Below are positions 36,652-49,289 of a stretch of DNA of 64,000 bases, piece after piece. The translations under genes and the position numbers were made by a program. Location of the stretch: NCBI GenBank assembly GCA_047495785.1, contig JBLDXI010000026.1, positions 744,001 through 808,000 of the forward strand. Reading direction: 5' to 3'. A model generated the notes under the pieces. The model worked only from the letters and a program-made list of their open reading frames with translations. It had not been told where the DNA came from and ran no database searches. This stretch comes from Lepidodermella squamata. Lineage: Eukaryota; Gastrotricha. Within the stretch, counting starts at the first letter, position 1, and every line of letters starts with the position of its first letter.

Positions 36652-37037
36652 GGTTCTATGTCAATTGAGCAAACGAAAATTGAGCAACGAAAGTAGAGCA
36701 AGGACTTTTGAGCAACGATATTAGAGCAAACGAAATTAGAGCAAAACGACTTCTGAGCAAACGAAATTAGAGCAAAACGACTTTTGAGCAAAACGAGATT
36801 AGAGCAAAACGACACGAGAGCAAATTTTATTTAAAATAAACAACAGCTGCAATTAATTATTAAATTTGCTCTCGTGTCGTTTTGCTCTAATCTCGTTTTG
36901 CTCAAAAGTCGTTTTGCTCTAATTTCGTTTGCTCAGAAGTCGTTTTGCTCTAATTTCGTTTGCTCTAATATCGTTGCTCAAAAGTCCTTGCTCTACTTTC
37001 GTTGCTCAATTTTCGTTTGCTCAATTGACATAGAACC
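36652..37037. mobile_element. Foldback transposon with 8-bp target duplication
   Basis: Arms of about 174 bp are near-perfect inverted copies with a loop of about 35 bp. The ends read GGTTCTATGTCAATTGAGC. Direct repeats GTCTCACT flank it (36644-36651 and 37038-37045), an 8-bp target duplication as in hAT-like transposons. The arms consist of repeats of GAGCAAA(A)CGA. Both arms encode the same spurious frame in opposite directions. It has no transposase and, judged by arm identity, inserted recently. Confidence 0.93.
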
Positions 37038-37045
37038 GTCTCACT

Positions 37046-40000
37046 TAGACTCCCTATTTGTACAGAAAAGTATTTTCAAAACTAACCCCAACCCAAACTG
37101 AGGAAAGCCCCGCCAGAATTAATAAAACAGCGTTCAATTTAAAAAATTCTGTATAAATCGTTGAAAAATAGTTAAAATATACCACATAATTATGTACAAA
37201 TAAGCACTTCGTATAATTAGTTAAATTTCAAATTCTTTCAATTACCGTAACGAGTGGTAACTTTGGACAAAACGTGTTTTTCGAACATTAATAATCAGCC
37301 TTTGCTCCTAAATTTCTGAAATTATCACCAAAAGTGGGGGCGGTGATTTTTGAATTTAATGAAAATTTAAAAAATTTTGAGATTTTTACCTGACTTTTGG
37401 CAAATTGAAATGTGTTCTGCTAACTTTGGACAATTAGAGGGTAGTTTTGGACACTCATTTGCATATGCAGCAATTTCATTGCCATTTCATTGTGAATTAA
37501 CTGTTTTTCAGGGTTTCTCATTTAATCTTGGGTCAGATTTCGAAAAAAATTATGAACAGATGTGGCATCATCTGTTTCTCGGAAGTTGAATAAAAATTCG
37601 TTTCTGCGCACCCGCAAACAAACCGTCCAAAAGTGTCCAAAATTACCCCAATTTTCACCTGTTTTTCAGGTAAGTGCCCTGCTAAAACGCGCCGACGGAT
37701 TGCCATTTTTCCTTCAATTATAGGGAGAGTAAAGATAGGAGAATACTCTTGCCAACTTTTATTGAAAACTGTTGGATTTTTAGAAAGATAGAAGGGGGTC
37801 CTAAAACGGCACCCAAAGTCTAACTGCTTGCAACTTTTTCTGAAATCCGATTTCAGCTCCAAGCGTCTTGATTTTTATGTCAAACGAAAGCTGAAGAGAC
37901 GGAGAATTTTATGCAAAAACCCCCATGATTTAAACGTTCAACCCTGAAAAGCTAAACACCTGCAAAGCCGAAAGTGTCCAAAGTTACCGTGTCCACAATC
38001 ACCATTTGAAATTTCATTAATTTTTTTATAAGTATCACACACAAAAAAATCGATTTTTTTCATGCTAGCAAATATTCCACGAGCGCATGCTGGAAAAAGC
38101 GACGGCGCGGGTCCGTGGTAAATCTCAAAGACTTGTGTTTATTTTTAAACTTATAAACATAGACGCGAAAGCTGAGGGCCTGTCTAGGCTCGTGCACCAT
38201 TGAACGCGGACATGTGGCGCGTGTTTCACGGACACTTTTGGCTGATGATCAACTGATGATGTTATTCCAGTTTAAAGCTAGCAGACCCACGTGTCCTGGC
38301 AATACAGGACACACTGTCAGATAAACAACAATAGCGATGAGCGTTTTAAAGCCGCATTTTTTAGCTGAAAAATCATTTGATTGCTCTGCTATTCATATTA
38401 TTTCTCAGTCATTCAATCACTTACACTTAGAGCCGGTAATAAACCACTCGAACACATATTATGTAGTTGTTCGGGTAAAGACCTCCTATAAACCTCCTAT
38501 TTAGCCCGTCAAATTACCTTACGCGGACTAATTACCCATATTAAATTATTTTCGAGGAAATAACAAGAAATTTTGAAATGGCCAAGATTTTTGAGCGCAA
38601 CAACCATAACAGTATTTTTCATCCTACAAGCAAAATATGAAACGTTATTAGGGGACATTTAAAGGTTAAATAATTTTCGGCAATTTATCATATTTTATTC
38701 AAAATTTTATTTGAGCGCGTGCCATGACTTTTATTCGAGGTTCATGTCCACAGCATTACAGGAAAATGTTTGGTCATCGAATTGTTGAAAAATAACGCTC
38801 ATTACAGACATCTCTCCTTCTTTCCCTTCCACTTGAATTTTCTCTCTTATTTATTGAATTTTCCATCATCACCGTAGCAAACGTGAGGTTTGCTCCCATT
38901 TCAGGACATCAATCCAATACTGACTGATTCACGCAAAAATCATATTGAAAAGCGCCACTCGTAATATAACCGCGAAGATTGCTCTGCTTTGAATATTACG
39001 GTAAGAGACATCTGTCTATCCTAAGCCTTTTTTTACGTGGCTTCACGTGATTTTTTAGCGACCCATCATAGATCCATTTTGGACTTCTCGATAAATGTCT
39101 GACGATTTTAGCCTAATGATTTGTCTCGTTTCGTCCCGTGACTACTTTGTCTCCAGGTCGGAAATGATTTCCTACATCCTACACGCCTGCCCGTTCTGAG
39201 CAGAAAGCCGGTTCTTTTGATTTTTAGATTTCAGAAAATAATTACCTCTAGTCTACCATGTAATCGCCTCTTAATCATTTTTCTGCCGTTCTCGATTAAT
39301 TCGATACTTTGCTTTTTTCTGTCAAATTTGACCCAATTCTCAAAGACGAACATTGAAACTTTCAAGAAAATAAGCGTTCTCATTTTCCAGGTTATCTTAG
39401 AAAAGTCCCTAAATATTTGCAGGAAAATTTGTGATTTTTTCTAGTTCAAATTTCTTTGACTAAGCAAATGCTTATTTGAAAAACCGTTCATAACGCTATT
39501 GTCTACACAAGCTTTCTCTAAAAACGAGATAGTATTAGTAGAACTGTTTTTGTTTATTATATATACCTACATGAAAATAGCTGCACATCAAGTACTCATC
39601 ACGCCGAAGCAGCAGCCGGTTAATTATCGTGCTTGTGGGTATAATAAAACAACAAAAAGCTCATCATTCTCGTCACATTCTACTTGCGTACGTGCATATA
39701 CAGCGTCCTTGTAACCACCACTACCACTACAATATACGCCGTGCTATTATTTTTGTTATAATTCACCTTCATGGCTGTGTATGTGTTGGGTGTCCAGGCC
39801 GATGGTTAGACAGGTATAATACCGAGAACTACACCTAAAAAATTAAATTTATTTTATATTGATCTGGCTTTATTTTGACCTAGTTATTTTCCGAGGATTA
39901 TTACGAACGGCGCGCGTTCCGCTAATATGTCTGTAATATCGATGTCCCCTACACAACATCTTCTATTTATAGCCGCATTAATAATCTGCCGTCGAATCGC

Positions 40001-41150
40001 AGATTATAGCTTACATCTTACATACCTGATTTTCGTCGCGTTTTTCTAATCATATCTTTTCTAGAACGCTGTCAACGTCTGAGCTTGCTTTCGAATATTC
40101 TCATGGTCAACTTTTCCATTGATCAGTTGCCATTTTTATTAGAGTGTCTTTTTAATGATGTCATAATTCTCTTCGAAATACGAATTTAAAAGTCCTTGAT
40201 TTAACCCGTGCCTAGATTTGACATATTTTTTATAATTTGTGTTTAGTGGCATTGATTTTTTCACCTTTGATCTCTCCACGCGGTTCACGCTAAAGCTTCT
40301 GTCAATTTTTTCTTATTATTTTTCGACCAAGATCAATGTCGGTACATTTTCAATAGCTCAACACGTGCGTGGCTATTTTTTTAAGGTGGGCTTTTTGTAA
40401 TAAAATAACATGGCAATTAGCCGGCTGGTTTTCTTGTCTAAACTGACACAATTGCGGATGACCTCGTTTTGCTCCAAAATGGTCTTCGCTAATAATTAGT
40501 CCTCATAATGTGCGAGTTCGATTCGCAACAGACGCGATTTTCTATATAACGGACAAAAAGTGTCTAGGGCCTTAGTTCACGCGATTTGAATTATCTGGTC
40601 ACGATTTCATAATCCTAATCATGCGATCATCTCTCAAATGTCTGCGGTTTTTAGCAACTTGATATATCGAATGTCTATCTGCTTTTTGATGAAGTGGGAT
40701 GTAATGTCATCATTTGTGCACTTCATCCTCGGCTGCGATAGTCTAACTATAACCCGAGCACAGACTGTCTGTTCGCTCTCAATGACGTGCTTCCTTGCCG
40801 CGCAGGCGAGACGGCAGGTGAATCTCCCGTACGCTATTACCGAAAATAAAACGAATGAATAAGCTCGCGTTGTACGTGATTTCAATAGCATAGACCTTGT
40901 CCGTGAAAAATTCTAGCCCTTCGTCTGTCTCGCATGTATCGGCAATCGATAGAATAGGCGCGGGAAAACCGCTATAAAATGCACGGTGCTGTCTCTTTTT
41001 TTTCAAGTTATATTGAATTTTTTTTATTTATAGCCCCGCAGTGTAAACGCGCAAAATTCTTGGCAATAGCCAGCTGCTATACTCTCTTTATTTCTTTGTC
41101 TTGATAACTAGAATATTTATTCCTATATTTCAAACCTGTTGGCGGGAAAA
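37046..41150. other. Large intergenic region
   Basis: 4.1 kb without a supported gene apart from a possible TIR element at 37256-37988. Short open frames at 39499-39838 and 40634-41006 lack domains, leaders or consistent splice sites. Confidence 0.5.
37256..37988. mobile_element. Possible non-autonomous TIR element
   Basis: GGTAACTTTGGACA at 37256-37269 is repeated inverted at 37975-37988; related words (TTTTGGACA, GTCCAAAA) occur inside. No target duplication could be confirmed and no transposase is present. Confidence 0.55.
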
Positions 41151-43619
41151 ATGCCGAGAAGTTTTTCCAAGGAAGAGAAAGAAACACGCATAATGCATTG
41201 CAGGGTGAGTGAAAAAACATGTTATTAATATTTTCAAATTATCATGTTTTGCTTAACCTAGATTTGCGCCGCTATTGTGCCACGGCGTAAACGGTATCAC
41301 CCGAAAACCTGCGAGGCGTGCCAGAAGTTTTTCACGCGAAATTTTTCGCGCCGTTCTGAATTGTTGTGCTCGAGCGGCAAATTCAACTGCCCGGTCGATG
41401 TTGGCAATCGCCGATGCTGCCCGAAATGCCGCTTCGAAAAATGCGTCGCAATGGGAATGCATTGTAAGTATTAAAAAAATTAACAGAAATGCTTCGACTT
41501 TGAATTTTGAAAAAATGCTTTCAATATACTTCAAAATGTTCAACATTCAAAGTTCGAAAAATGTTGTTTTAAATCAATTTTTAACTGAAACCATAATTTA
41601 CAGATTTTTTTCCGAATTTGGACAATGTTGAAAAATATTCGAAGAATTTTTCTTAATTTATTAAACAATTGGTCAACATTTTGAAAAATTGTTTTAAATG
41701 ATTTTTAACATTTTCTCCAGCCAAGCAGCAGATTGCTCGGAGCGATGATTCGAAATTGTTGAAAGACGAGCCAAGATCGAGCGATTCAAACTCGTCAAGC
41801 TCTGCCACTGAAGATGCGCCAATGTTGGCGAAAGCGCCGGCGAAACACGTCGAAGATTACGATTCGATGCCTACTGCTATTCACAGCACCCAAACACCCC
41901 CGGCTAGAGTGTCTAGCGATGCTCCGATTTTCGTCAATGTTCCCCTCATGTTCGATGCTGCAACGCTCGATAACGCTGTTCGAAATTCATTCAACGCTTT
42001 CACAATTCTCAACGGCTTGGAAATGGTTAGCAGATTTAATTTAAATTTTAAATTAAATTTGTTGTAACAGCTGTTGCTCAAATTTTCCATTTTTTTTTAA
42101 TTTTTTCAACATAAAAAATAACGTGGTACCTTTTTCATGCTCTCAACTTTTATCCATCCTCGTGTAATTAAATCTAAAAAAGTGTGTAATTATGTTCTCG
42201 ACAAAAATTGTCCGCGAGCGCAGGCGTCGCGCTTCGGTGTCTGATGTCTATGCACGACATTAGTTGCGCGTCTGGGACAAAATTTGCAATTTCGCACTTG
42301 TATCTCGAGTGTCGGTTGCTACTTATTTCAATGTCTGCTGATGATTGATTTTTTTTGTCTAGCTCTCGCTGCCGAGCAGCAAAGCGAGTGATCACGCGGC
42401 TATCAAACAAGTTCACGACAGTCTCGAGGTTGGCATAGCCTACGCCACACATTTCGGGGGTGAGTACAAAAAATCAAGAAACAATGAGTCGAATTAAATT
42501 GTCGAATACGACAGATATTTTCAAGTTAACCCTCGATGAGACGAATACTATGCTGATGAAAAGCTGGCAGGCGATTAGTGCCGCTTATGCCTGTCTACCC
42601 GGTAATGCGTTGTCGAAGTTTGGCTCAGACAAAAATCTGCTGACAACCTGCATGCATCTCAATCCAGAACTTCGAGTTTGTATAATTAACAGACAAAATA
42701 TTTATTTTTAATTTCAATTTTTTCTCTAGAACTCAATCAGCTCTGCCTCTGAATTGTCTGCGCTTTTCGAAGCCTGGAACCCGTCCCTTGTCGAACTATC
42801 ACTATTTTTCAGTCTTCTCTTATTTAATGGTAAGAGACATTGTACTTTCGTTATATTATCGCTAATATTATTATTTATTACGCCGTTTTTTTTGTCTTTT
42901 TGTAACGTGGCTGTGCTGACGTATATGGGGTGCAAATTAATTGAAAAAACATTCACCTTACGTGTTTTTCTTTCGTTAAAATAATTTGGGACATGTGGAA
43001 ATAATGAGGTGGGGAAATTTCATAATTATTGCATTTTTCGTGCACCGAGCGTACGGGAAAATTAGGAGAGTGAGTAAAAATCCATAATGAATCAATAAGC
43101 GACCAAAACGGGGGCTACAACGATGGGGAAATTCATGTTTTTGACGATTAAGAATTTTCAGAAAAATTTCGAAGCTGATTTTCGATTTTTTAATTTCACC
43201 TGTTGTTGCATAATTTTGCATAATTAACGGGAAATTAATTTTTTTAATTTGAGTTTTTACCTAATTTTTGTACAGCTATTTCTATGCTGTCCAAAATTAT
43301 CTTACGATTTTTCCGATTTTTTTGCAATTTTTTGCAATTTTATTCATTAATTGATTTTTTCTCTTAATTAGCTGAATCTGTGCACGGAAACGAGCGGCTG
43401 AGTCTGTTGAGGCACCTGTTTCTAACCGCGTACAGTTTTTGTTCCTCCGACGAGTCTAAACGACCAGCCGTTGAATCGTGGCGCATGCTCATGCTGTGTC
43501 TGGACCTTTCTTTCAAAATCGTCGAAGCTCAACGCAAAGCTGAGCCGCATCTCATCGCTTCAATGCTTGCGAACAACAACGGCAACACCGGTTTCGTCGC
43601 GAGTTCAAAAGTAAATTAA
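41151..43619 (+). CDS. Nuclear hormone receptor NHR-d
   Basis: Exons 41151-41204, 41262-41463, 41721-42025, 42363-42459, 42515-42675, 42730-42829, 43372-43619; 388 aa, phases consistent. The first CxxC is split by intron 1 (HCR then ICAA), then PRRKRYHP and P-box CEACQKFF. Finger 2 is C-x6-C-x9-C-x2-C (NRRCCPKCRFEKC). A Ser/Pro/Asp-rich hinge lies in exon 3. The LBD carries CLPGNALSKF and WNPSLVE. Exons 2, 5 and 6 have the same lengths as NHR-a exons 2, 5 and 6 (202, 161, 100 nt). A well-preserved reference for the family. Confidence 0.9.
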
Positions 43620-44399
43620 AAAAAAATATAACAAATAAACAACATTATACGTACCGGTTATTCATCCGAAAGTGGCTAACTTCTCAAACGTCCTGGAAAA
43701 AGCTGTTGTGAAAATGAGATATTTTTCTGAAATTTAATGTATAAAATGTGCTGATTGTTTCTTGTCGCTCAAAATATACGATGGCCGAATATGAAAAAAT
43801 GAATTTTTGTTCTTTAAATGTCACGAAATATTTTTTCTGAAGTTCGTGTAATATCGATTAATATTATCATTAATTATTATTATTATTGTAATGTTTTGAG
43901 CTAAAAAATCCCAAGTTGAGAATAAAATTCACTTGTTTTTGAACTTGCTGTCCGTTTGATCTAATTCGACAATCTGATTAAGGATTATAGCCTATGATAC
44001 AGGAAATTTTGTCGCAAATAAGTCCACGTATATGTCTCGAACGGAACCACGAGGCTGCTTATAGTCTAAATCTGTCAATTTATAGGTCCAAGCCAAACCT
44101 CAGGTGACATTGATATATGAAACCCGGAAATTACCGAAGGTCAAAAAGTGCGTTTTGCGTTTATTTGATTGCTCACTATTTTTCGCAGAATTTTAGTACA
44201 TCGTGTTTAGTGATCATATTACACAGCCGTTTCGCCTCGCATTGCAGGCAGGTAAGGACGGACTTCTTTCACCTCATCCGGCGATTCGTCATTGCAATCG
44301 ACAGCAAACGTCTGTGTGTTCGGGTCCAATTCTTTCATATCATTCGAACTGAGAAATAAATGACTAAAAATAACACGAAATTCGCTAATAAAACACGAA
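43620..44399. other. Intergenic, no gene seen
   Basis: 3' region of NHR-d. A plus-strand frame at 44117-44359 has no clear leader or domain and is not supported. Confidence 0.5.
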
Positions 44400-44519
44400 T
44401 TACTTTATTCCAACATCGAAGTAGTCGTAGTCATCGGCGTTTGCTATCGGATCTCCAGCGGCAAAATTGATCAAAGTCAGAAAAAGCATGAAAAAATTGA
44501 GAGCAACAAAGAAACGCAT
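44400..44519 (-). CDS. Secreted micropeptide SP6
   Basis: 39-aa single-exon frame: a strong signal peptide (MRFFVALNFFMLFLTLINFA) and a short acidic, Tyr-containing tail (GDPIANADDYDYFDVGIK). An AATAAA polyadenylation hexamer falls inside the final codons just before the stop (GGAATAAAGTAA), so the mRNA would have almost no 3' UTR. Support rests on the leader and this signal; function unknown. Confidence 0.5.
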   Translation of the reverse strand: MRFFVALNFFMLFLTLINFAAGDPIANADDYDYFDVGIK

Positions 44520-44729
44520 ATTTGCGTTTTCCAAAAATAGCGAAAAAATCGGAAATGATTGTTATTGAGATATTTTCATCCTTCCACCCTTTGCATGACC
44601 CAGAATTGTCTCGCCAACTAGTAATTAGCTCGCATATGTTTTTGCTAATTTAGGCTTGCGTGTCTTTTTTGCGACACCACGATGCACGTGATTTTCATAA
44701 TTTTTTATTTAAAAATATTTAAAAATAAA

Positions 44730-45082
44730 ATGAAGACCGGTTTAGTCCTTCTCGCCGTAGTTTTTGTGGCTCAGTTAGGCCTGATTGAATGCATTTTGAT
44801 GGGCTTTCACCGTTCATGGCCGTTCCAACTCGACGATGAAAACCAGCCGTACTTATACCGCCGGCTTTAGTAAGCAAAAATAATCAGGATTTTTTTGTTA
44901 ATTTTGTAATAATTTCCAGCAAAAGATCTCTGGTGTGGAGTAAGGCCGAGCGAACTGCTTTGATGCGATATTTTCGCGACAAAATGCGCGAAAAATCGGC
45001 GATCAGTCGAAAATCGGTTGAAAAGCGCCGGCCGAAAAACAGGAATCCTAATCGATATCGAGTCTCGCGCGTGCTAGGCTGA
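44730..45082 (+). CDS. Small secreted peptide SP7
   Basis: Exons 44730-44869 and 44920-45082, phase-2 intron, 100 aa. Signal peptide about residues 1-20. Exon 1 ends DDENQPYLYRRL; exon 2 starts at a Lys-Arg site (YKRSLVWSKAERTALMRYF) and is strongly basic throughout (EKRRPKNRNPNRYRVSRVL). No cysteine after the leader. It matches the shared gene plan of the region. Confidence 0.72.
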
Positions 45083-45382
45083 ACGGACAACAATTCGAAT
45101 TCTTTGCCATATTGCGATGTCCACACGATTAATTTTTTCGCCATTAAATAAATTAAATATTTCCACGCCAAATTATTCACCGGTCATTTTATGTGAAAAA
45201 CGAAATCCTTGAAGCAATTTAATTAATCAGCTTAATATTGGCAGACCTCCTTATCGAAATTTGATGCCTAGTTTATTAATTTTCACCCACGAAAGAACAT
45301 TCCATGCGAGCCGTTAGGAACTATATAAATCAGCGAAAATTCGCCAGTAAAAATCGACATGATTCAAACATCGTGCTGGAAC

Positions 45383-45697
45383 ATGAAATTCACTACTGTC
45401 ATATTCTTGATTTTTGCAATTTTATTAGCCGAAATTTCCGCATCACCTCTCAGATTCGGCCCGGCTTTCGACATACCGCCAAGTCGAAAGAAGGCGGCAA
45501 TGTCATCTGTCGAACCGATTTACAACGATGGGTCAAGCCGGTATTGGTCTCTATTCAAATCATATGGCCGTTCTAATAAGCCGAAATCGATTGCAGAACC
45601 ATCGATCGAATCGATTAGTCCTCTCGTTGAATCAAAACAGCCAGTAGGCTTGAAACTTCGGTTGGATTTCAATCGCATGGGCTCATGGCCAGTTTAG
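45383..45697 (+). CDS. Small secreted protein SP8
   Basis: Single-exon frame of 104 aa. The start was set at the ATG that begins the hydrophobic leader (MKFTTVIFLIFAILLAEISA); an in-frame ATG 24 bp upstream (45359) is possible. The mature part contains Arg-Lys-Lys and Ser/Pro-rich segments and has no cysteine. AATAAA follows at about 45737. Unlike its neighbours it has no intron. Confidence 0.6.
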   Translation: MKFTTVIFLIFAILLAEISASPLRFGPAFDIPPSRKKAAMSSVEPIYNDGSSRYWSLFKSYGRSNKPKSIAEPSIESISPLVESKQPVGLKLRLDFNRMGSWPV

Positions 45698-46119
45698 CCT
45701 GGTAGTGATTTTAAGTGTCACGAAAATTCATGGAAAATAAAGTTTAATTTTTTAATTACTATGACCTTATAGCATACTGAAAATAATTCATAATTTTTTT
45801 ATGATAATTGATTTGCATTATTCTCAGAAATTTCTGACGATTTTATAATTATTTAAAACTCGATCAATTCGGCTTGCAGTAAATTGAATCACGAACTTCC
45901 GCAGCATCATTGAAGTCCTTTACCTGACCCTAATTGAGAGACATTTAAGACGTGCTCGGAGTCACCCCAACGTATAGTTCATTTTCTATTTTCAGATCAG
46001 TCGTGTTAAACTTTGTCGAAAAAACCACCCATTTCCAGCCAAATTGTTAGTTCTCTGATAGCATTGGTACATTGCCCTAATTTTTTTGAAGACGATAAAA
46101 ATTATTGCGTATTATATTG

Positions 46120-46480
46120 CATAGCACCCATCACCCAGTTTCTCTTGCGCGACAAATTATGCATAAGGGTGACATTCAATAAGAAGCCTGAGACCACGTT
46201 TTCGGCCGATCTTTCGGACAGAATCGATCAAACTCGCATTGTTAGTGAAAGCAAAACTTAAACAGACAATTTTATTGTCTAAGCGACTAAAATTCTCGAT
46301 CAATGAACGTCTGCCATTGATCCTCAAGATGGCTTCCTGCGCGGACATTTTTGAACAATAATGGTTTATTTGCAATTTTGTCCGATTTTTCAAAGATTTC
46401 TTCCACGCCTTTTATCATGGGAGCGAAGAGAAATTAAATTCCTAGTCCAACTCACATGATCGCTGTGCACCGCAGTTCAT
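46120..46480. pseudogene. Decayed inverted copy of the 49.3-49.6 kb segment
   Basis: Its reverse complement aligns with 49310-49640: the words GGTGACATTCAATA, TGGACAATAAAATTGTCTG-like and GGTGCACAGCGA recur in the same order. Read on the plus strand it keeps LC-x-RVTFN but then has stops where the other copy stays open. It could be a pseudogene or an old inverted repeat. Confidence 0.5.
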
Positions 46481-46887
46481 ATGGGACATGTCCGAAAATT
46501 AAGAATAGCCTCATGTACGGTGTAAAACAGAGTTAAAATTCGAAAAAATCGTACACGAATGTGGGTATCCACGGACTGCGCTGGACTTTGAACGCAAGCG
46601 GACGTTTAAATAACGGACTATAATTATAATCAATAGTGTTCGTCTTTCGCTCTTTTTGCGATAAATAGGCGATAAAAGTCATTATAATATTCATAGATAT
46701 GTAAGAGTGACACGCGTGCCGAGATGATTCATCTCGATTTTTTATATTATGAATGCGCGACGGAAAAATCACTTGATTAAGAGTAATAATCTGTGCACGG
46801 CAAAACGTGCGCCGTAATCAACCGGAAATGGATGCCTATATTATCTAAAATAAGAAAAATTGAGAGATGAGCCGTTCATTGTTGAGT

Positions 46888-47025
46888 ATGAAAATGAATG
46901 CAATTTTCTTCTTCACTATTCTATTGTATTTTGCGCAGATTGGTAGCGTACGCTATTTTCCCTATTTTGGCCTATTTTCGAAGGTAAATTTTCAAATGAG
47001 CTTTACGATTTCTTTCTATCCTTAA
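46888..47025 (+). CDS. Possible secreted micropeptide SP9
   Basis: 45-aa frame with a hydrophobic leader (MKMNAIFFFTILLYFAQIGS) and an aromatic tail (VRYFPYFGLF). A donor-like GTAAAT after FGLFSK could instead start an intron, but no matching exon was found. An upstream ATG lies at 46867. Confidence 0.35.
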   Translation: MKMNAIFFFTILLYFAQIGSVRYFPYFGLFSKVNFQMSFTISFYP

Positions 47026-47477
47026 ATGAAGCAATTGGCTCGGATTTCCTGTAAAAAAGGGAGTATTAAAATAAATCAATTCGAAAATTCCGAAAATTCT
47101 TTCGGGATATTACCCCAGTCGGCATGAGCAAACAGGATATCTTTTTTCCTTTCATTAAATTTCTTTTATTGGGTGCGATGTTCGTGAACTCAATAATTGC
47201 GGAATCAATTATGCGGAAAGAAAGTTCCCTTCCTGCTGCGGTTATTAGTCATCGAGTTGCGGGAGGCTAAATAAATTAATGTAAATTGTTGTAGAATTGT
47301 TTCGATAATATCAATACTAGCAGTCATTTATATTCAGGTTCTCGATATTCATCGCATTTTTAGGTAAATCCCAAGAGATGCGTTTCATTGATTGGGACAA
47401 GGTAAAAGCTAAACCACAAATGTTTTCATTTACCTATTTTAGATTTTAGAGGGATATATAAATTTAAATTAATCAAT

Positions 47478-47823
47478 ATGTTGATTGCAGCAGTGGTTTG
47501 TTTTTCGTTAATTTCGGTGCAAATTGCTGACGCTGTAGCCGACGTTCCATTATCAAGGTAAGAAGCAGTTATTTTTACGAATTTATCATTTTTTTTAAAT
47601 TACACCGATTTTAAGAGGTTCGTATAGGTCCACATCAGCAGGTTCTTCAAATCGATTTGCTAATAGCGATGACGATGACGTTGCGGTGTCAGCTTGGCGG
47701 GAGATGATTCGGGATTCTTTGAAGAAAAACCAATTCGCTAAATCACGACAGGCTATTCGCCCAACACCGAGGCGAAATCCGATCAGAACCCTGAGCTGTA
47801 TGACAGATAACGCTGGGAATTGA
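47478..47823 (+). CDS. Small secreted peptide SP10
   Basis: Exons 47478-47557 and 47628-47823, phase-2 intron, 91 aa. Signal peptide about residues 1-20. Exon 2 has an acidic run (NSDDDDV) followed by a basic, Trp-containing segment (AWREMIRDSLKKNQFAKSR) and an Arg/Pro-rich end. The acidic-then-basic plan resembles SP3. Function unknown. Confidence 0.68.
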
Positions 47824-48656
47824 ATTTTTTAATAAAAGATAATAATTTCTTATTTCGCAATATGGACTCTTTTCAAACATTATTCTCCTCGACATTGGTT
47901 GGTAAAAACACCGTCCAAGAAGTAAAAGGTTAAAGACGACCCTGAATAGTTTTTTTTCGCGGCGGTAATTTTTGTTGGAAAGAAAGGCAATAGAAAAAGA
48001 GCGCATCGAATTCAGACCGATATTTATTTTCATTATCGTTTGCAGATTTTTTTTCTAGGAAAGAGTTGGTCATTTGGGGTAGCAATAAAATTCAAATTTG
48101 TTTTTAAATATTTCTCCTTATTAAATATTTCTCCTTAATTTGTTATAGAATATTACCTCGCATATTACCTCGCGAACTTTGACCCCAATTTTAATATTAA
48201 CACCGGATTGTGCAAAATTAGTCCAATCATAACACAATAATACTTATAATAATAAAACGATAATATGTTTACCCATAATTATGTTCGAATATTTAGTTTC
48301 TCTAAGTGCATCTATTGTGGAAATGTGCGTTTTAAAATTCATTCACCTTGCAAATCGAAGCCAAGCAATCACGTTATTGTCCGTGATAAGTATGAATTAT
48401 CAACTTCATTTGATACGAGTTTTTTATTGATTCCTGTTACGAGATTTTATTGACGTCACCTCATCGATTTACGGGTAATGGCGACTATGAAGGCCGAAAA
48501 ACAGCCGAGGCAATCGAGAAAAAAAGCCGGTAGCGAGGCGGACCGCGCGGACCCGGAAGTATTTAGCAATAAATTACCGTTAATCAATTCGTAACAAAAA
48601 ATAACTATAAAGTCTCAGGTTTATTGAAACTGAAAACTCAAATAAACAGCCTTAAA
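47824..48656. other. Intergenic, no gene seen
   Basis: No supported frame; the minus-strand frame at 47743-48033 is antisense to SP10. Confidence 0.5.
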
Positions 48657-49106
48657 ATGAAGGGCTTGAATTTGGTATTATGTATCTTCGCGCTCGCCGG
48701 CTATCTTTTCCTCGAAGTTATGGGTCGAATATCGGTGGAAAATCGGTAAATTCCGATACATTTTTTTCGAGGGATTTTTTTTATTATTATCATGATTTAT
48801 AGATTTGATACGGTCATCAAGCGTCGCGGAATTTCCGCCAAAATTGGTCGCGGTTCTAAAACTAACGAATGGCGCGTTATCCCCGCAGGCGGATCTGAAT
48901 CGGTTGAGGTCAAAATGAAGTTCGTCGATGTCAAAAGCCGCCTTATGAGAGCCGGAAACCGTGTCCCGAACCCTAAACAGACGGCTTACGTGCTATTCAC
49001 CCCTATTCCATCGACGTCGACGCCCAGGTCAAGAGTAGTACTGCCAGGCCGGACTTTCAGATTTGGCGATAAGAACAAGAGTAAAAAGCAATCTGGATAT
49101 TATTGA
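48657..49106 (+). CDS. Small secreted protein SP11
   Basis: Exons 48657-48745 and 48803-49106, phase-2 intron, 130 aa. Signal peptide about residues 1-22 (MKGLNLVLCIFALAGYLFLE). Exon 2 opens RFDTVIKRRGISAKIG with a Lys-Arg-Arg site and is basic throughout; no cysteine follows the leader. A decayed copy of exon 2 lies at 59738-59912. Function unknown. Confidence 0.72.
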
Positions 49107-49289
49107 TAGCGTGGACAATTCGTGTATTTAGCTATATTATTTGATACTATCGATTAAACTTATTGAAATAAATTGACATTTATGAGGTATTTAGTAACCT
49201 GTTTATTCGAAGGTTAAACCTCGGCCTTAGCTCACCGGAAAAAAATCAAACTAATTGAGGTGGGATTTTTGCATGTGAACTCCTCTCAA

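Noticed and set aside
36612-37101. Two opposite frames sharing the same N-terminal protein sequence
   Set aside because: They are translations of the two arms of the foldback transposon, not genes.
40500-40520. B-box-like AGTTCGATTCGC, possible tRNA
   Set aside because: No A box, anticodon stem or acceptor pairing could be placed around it.
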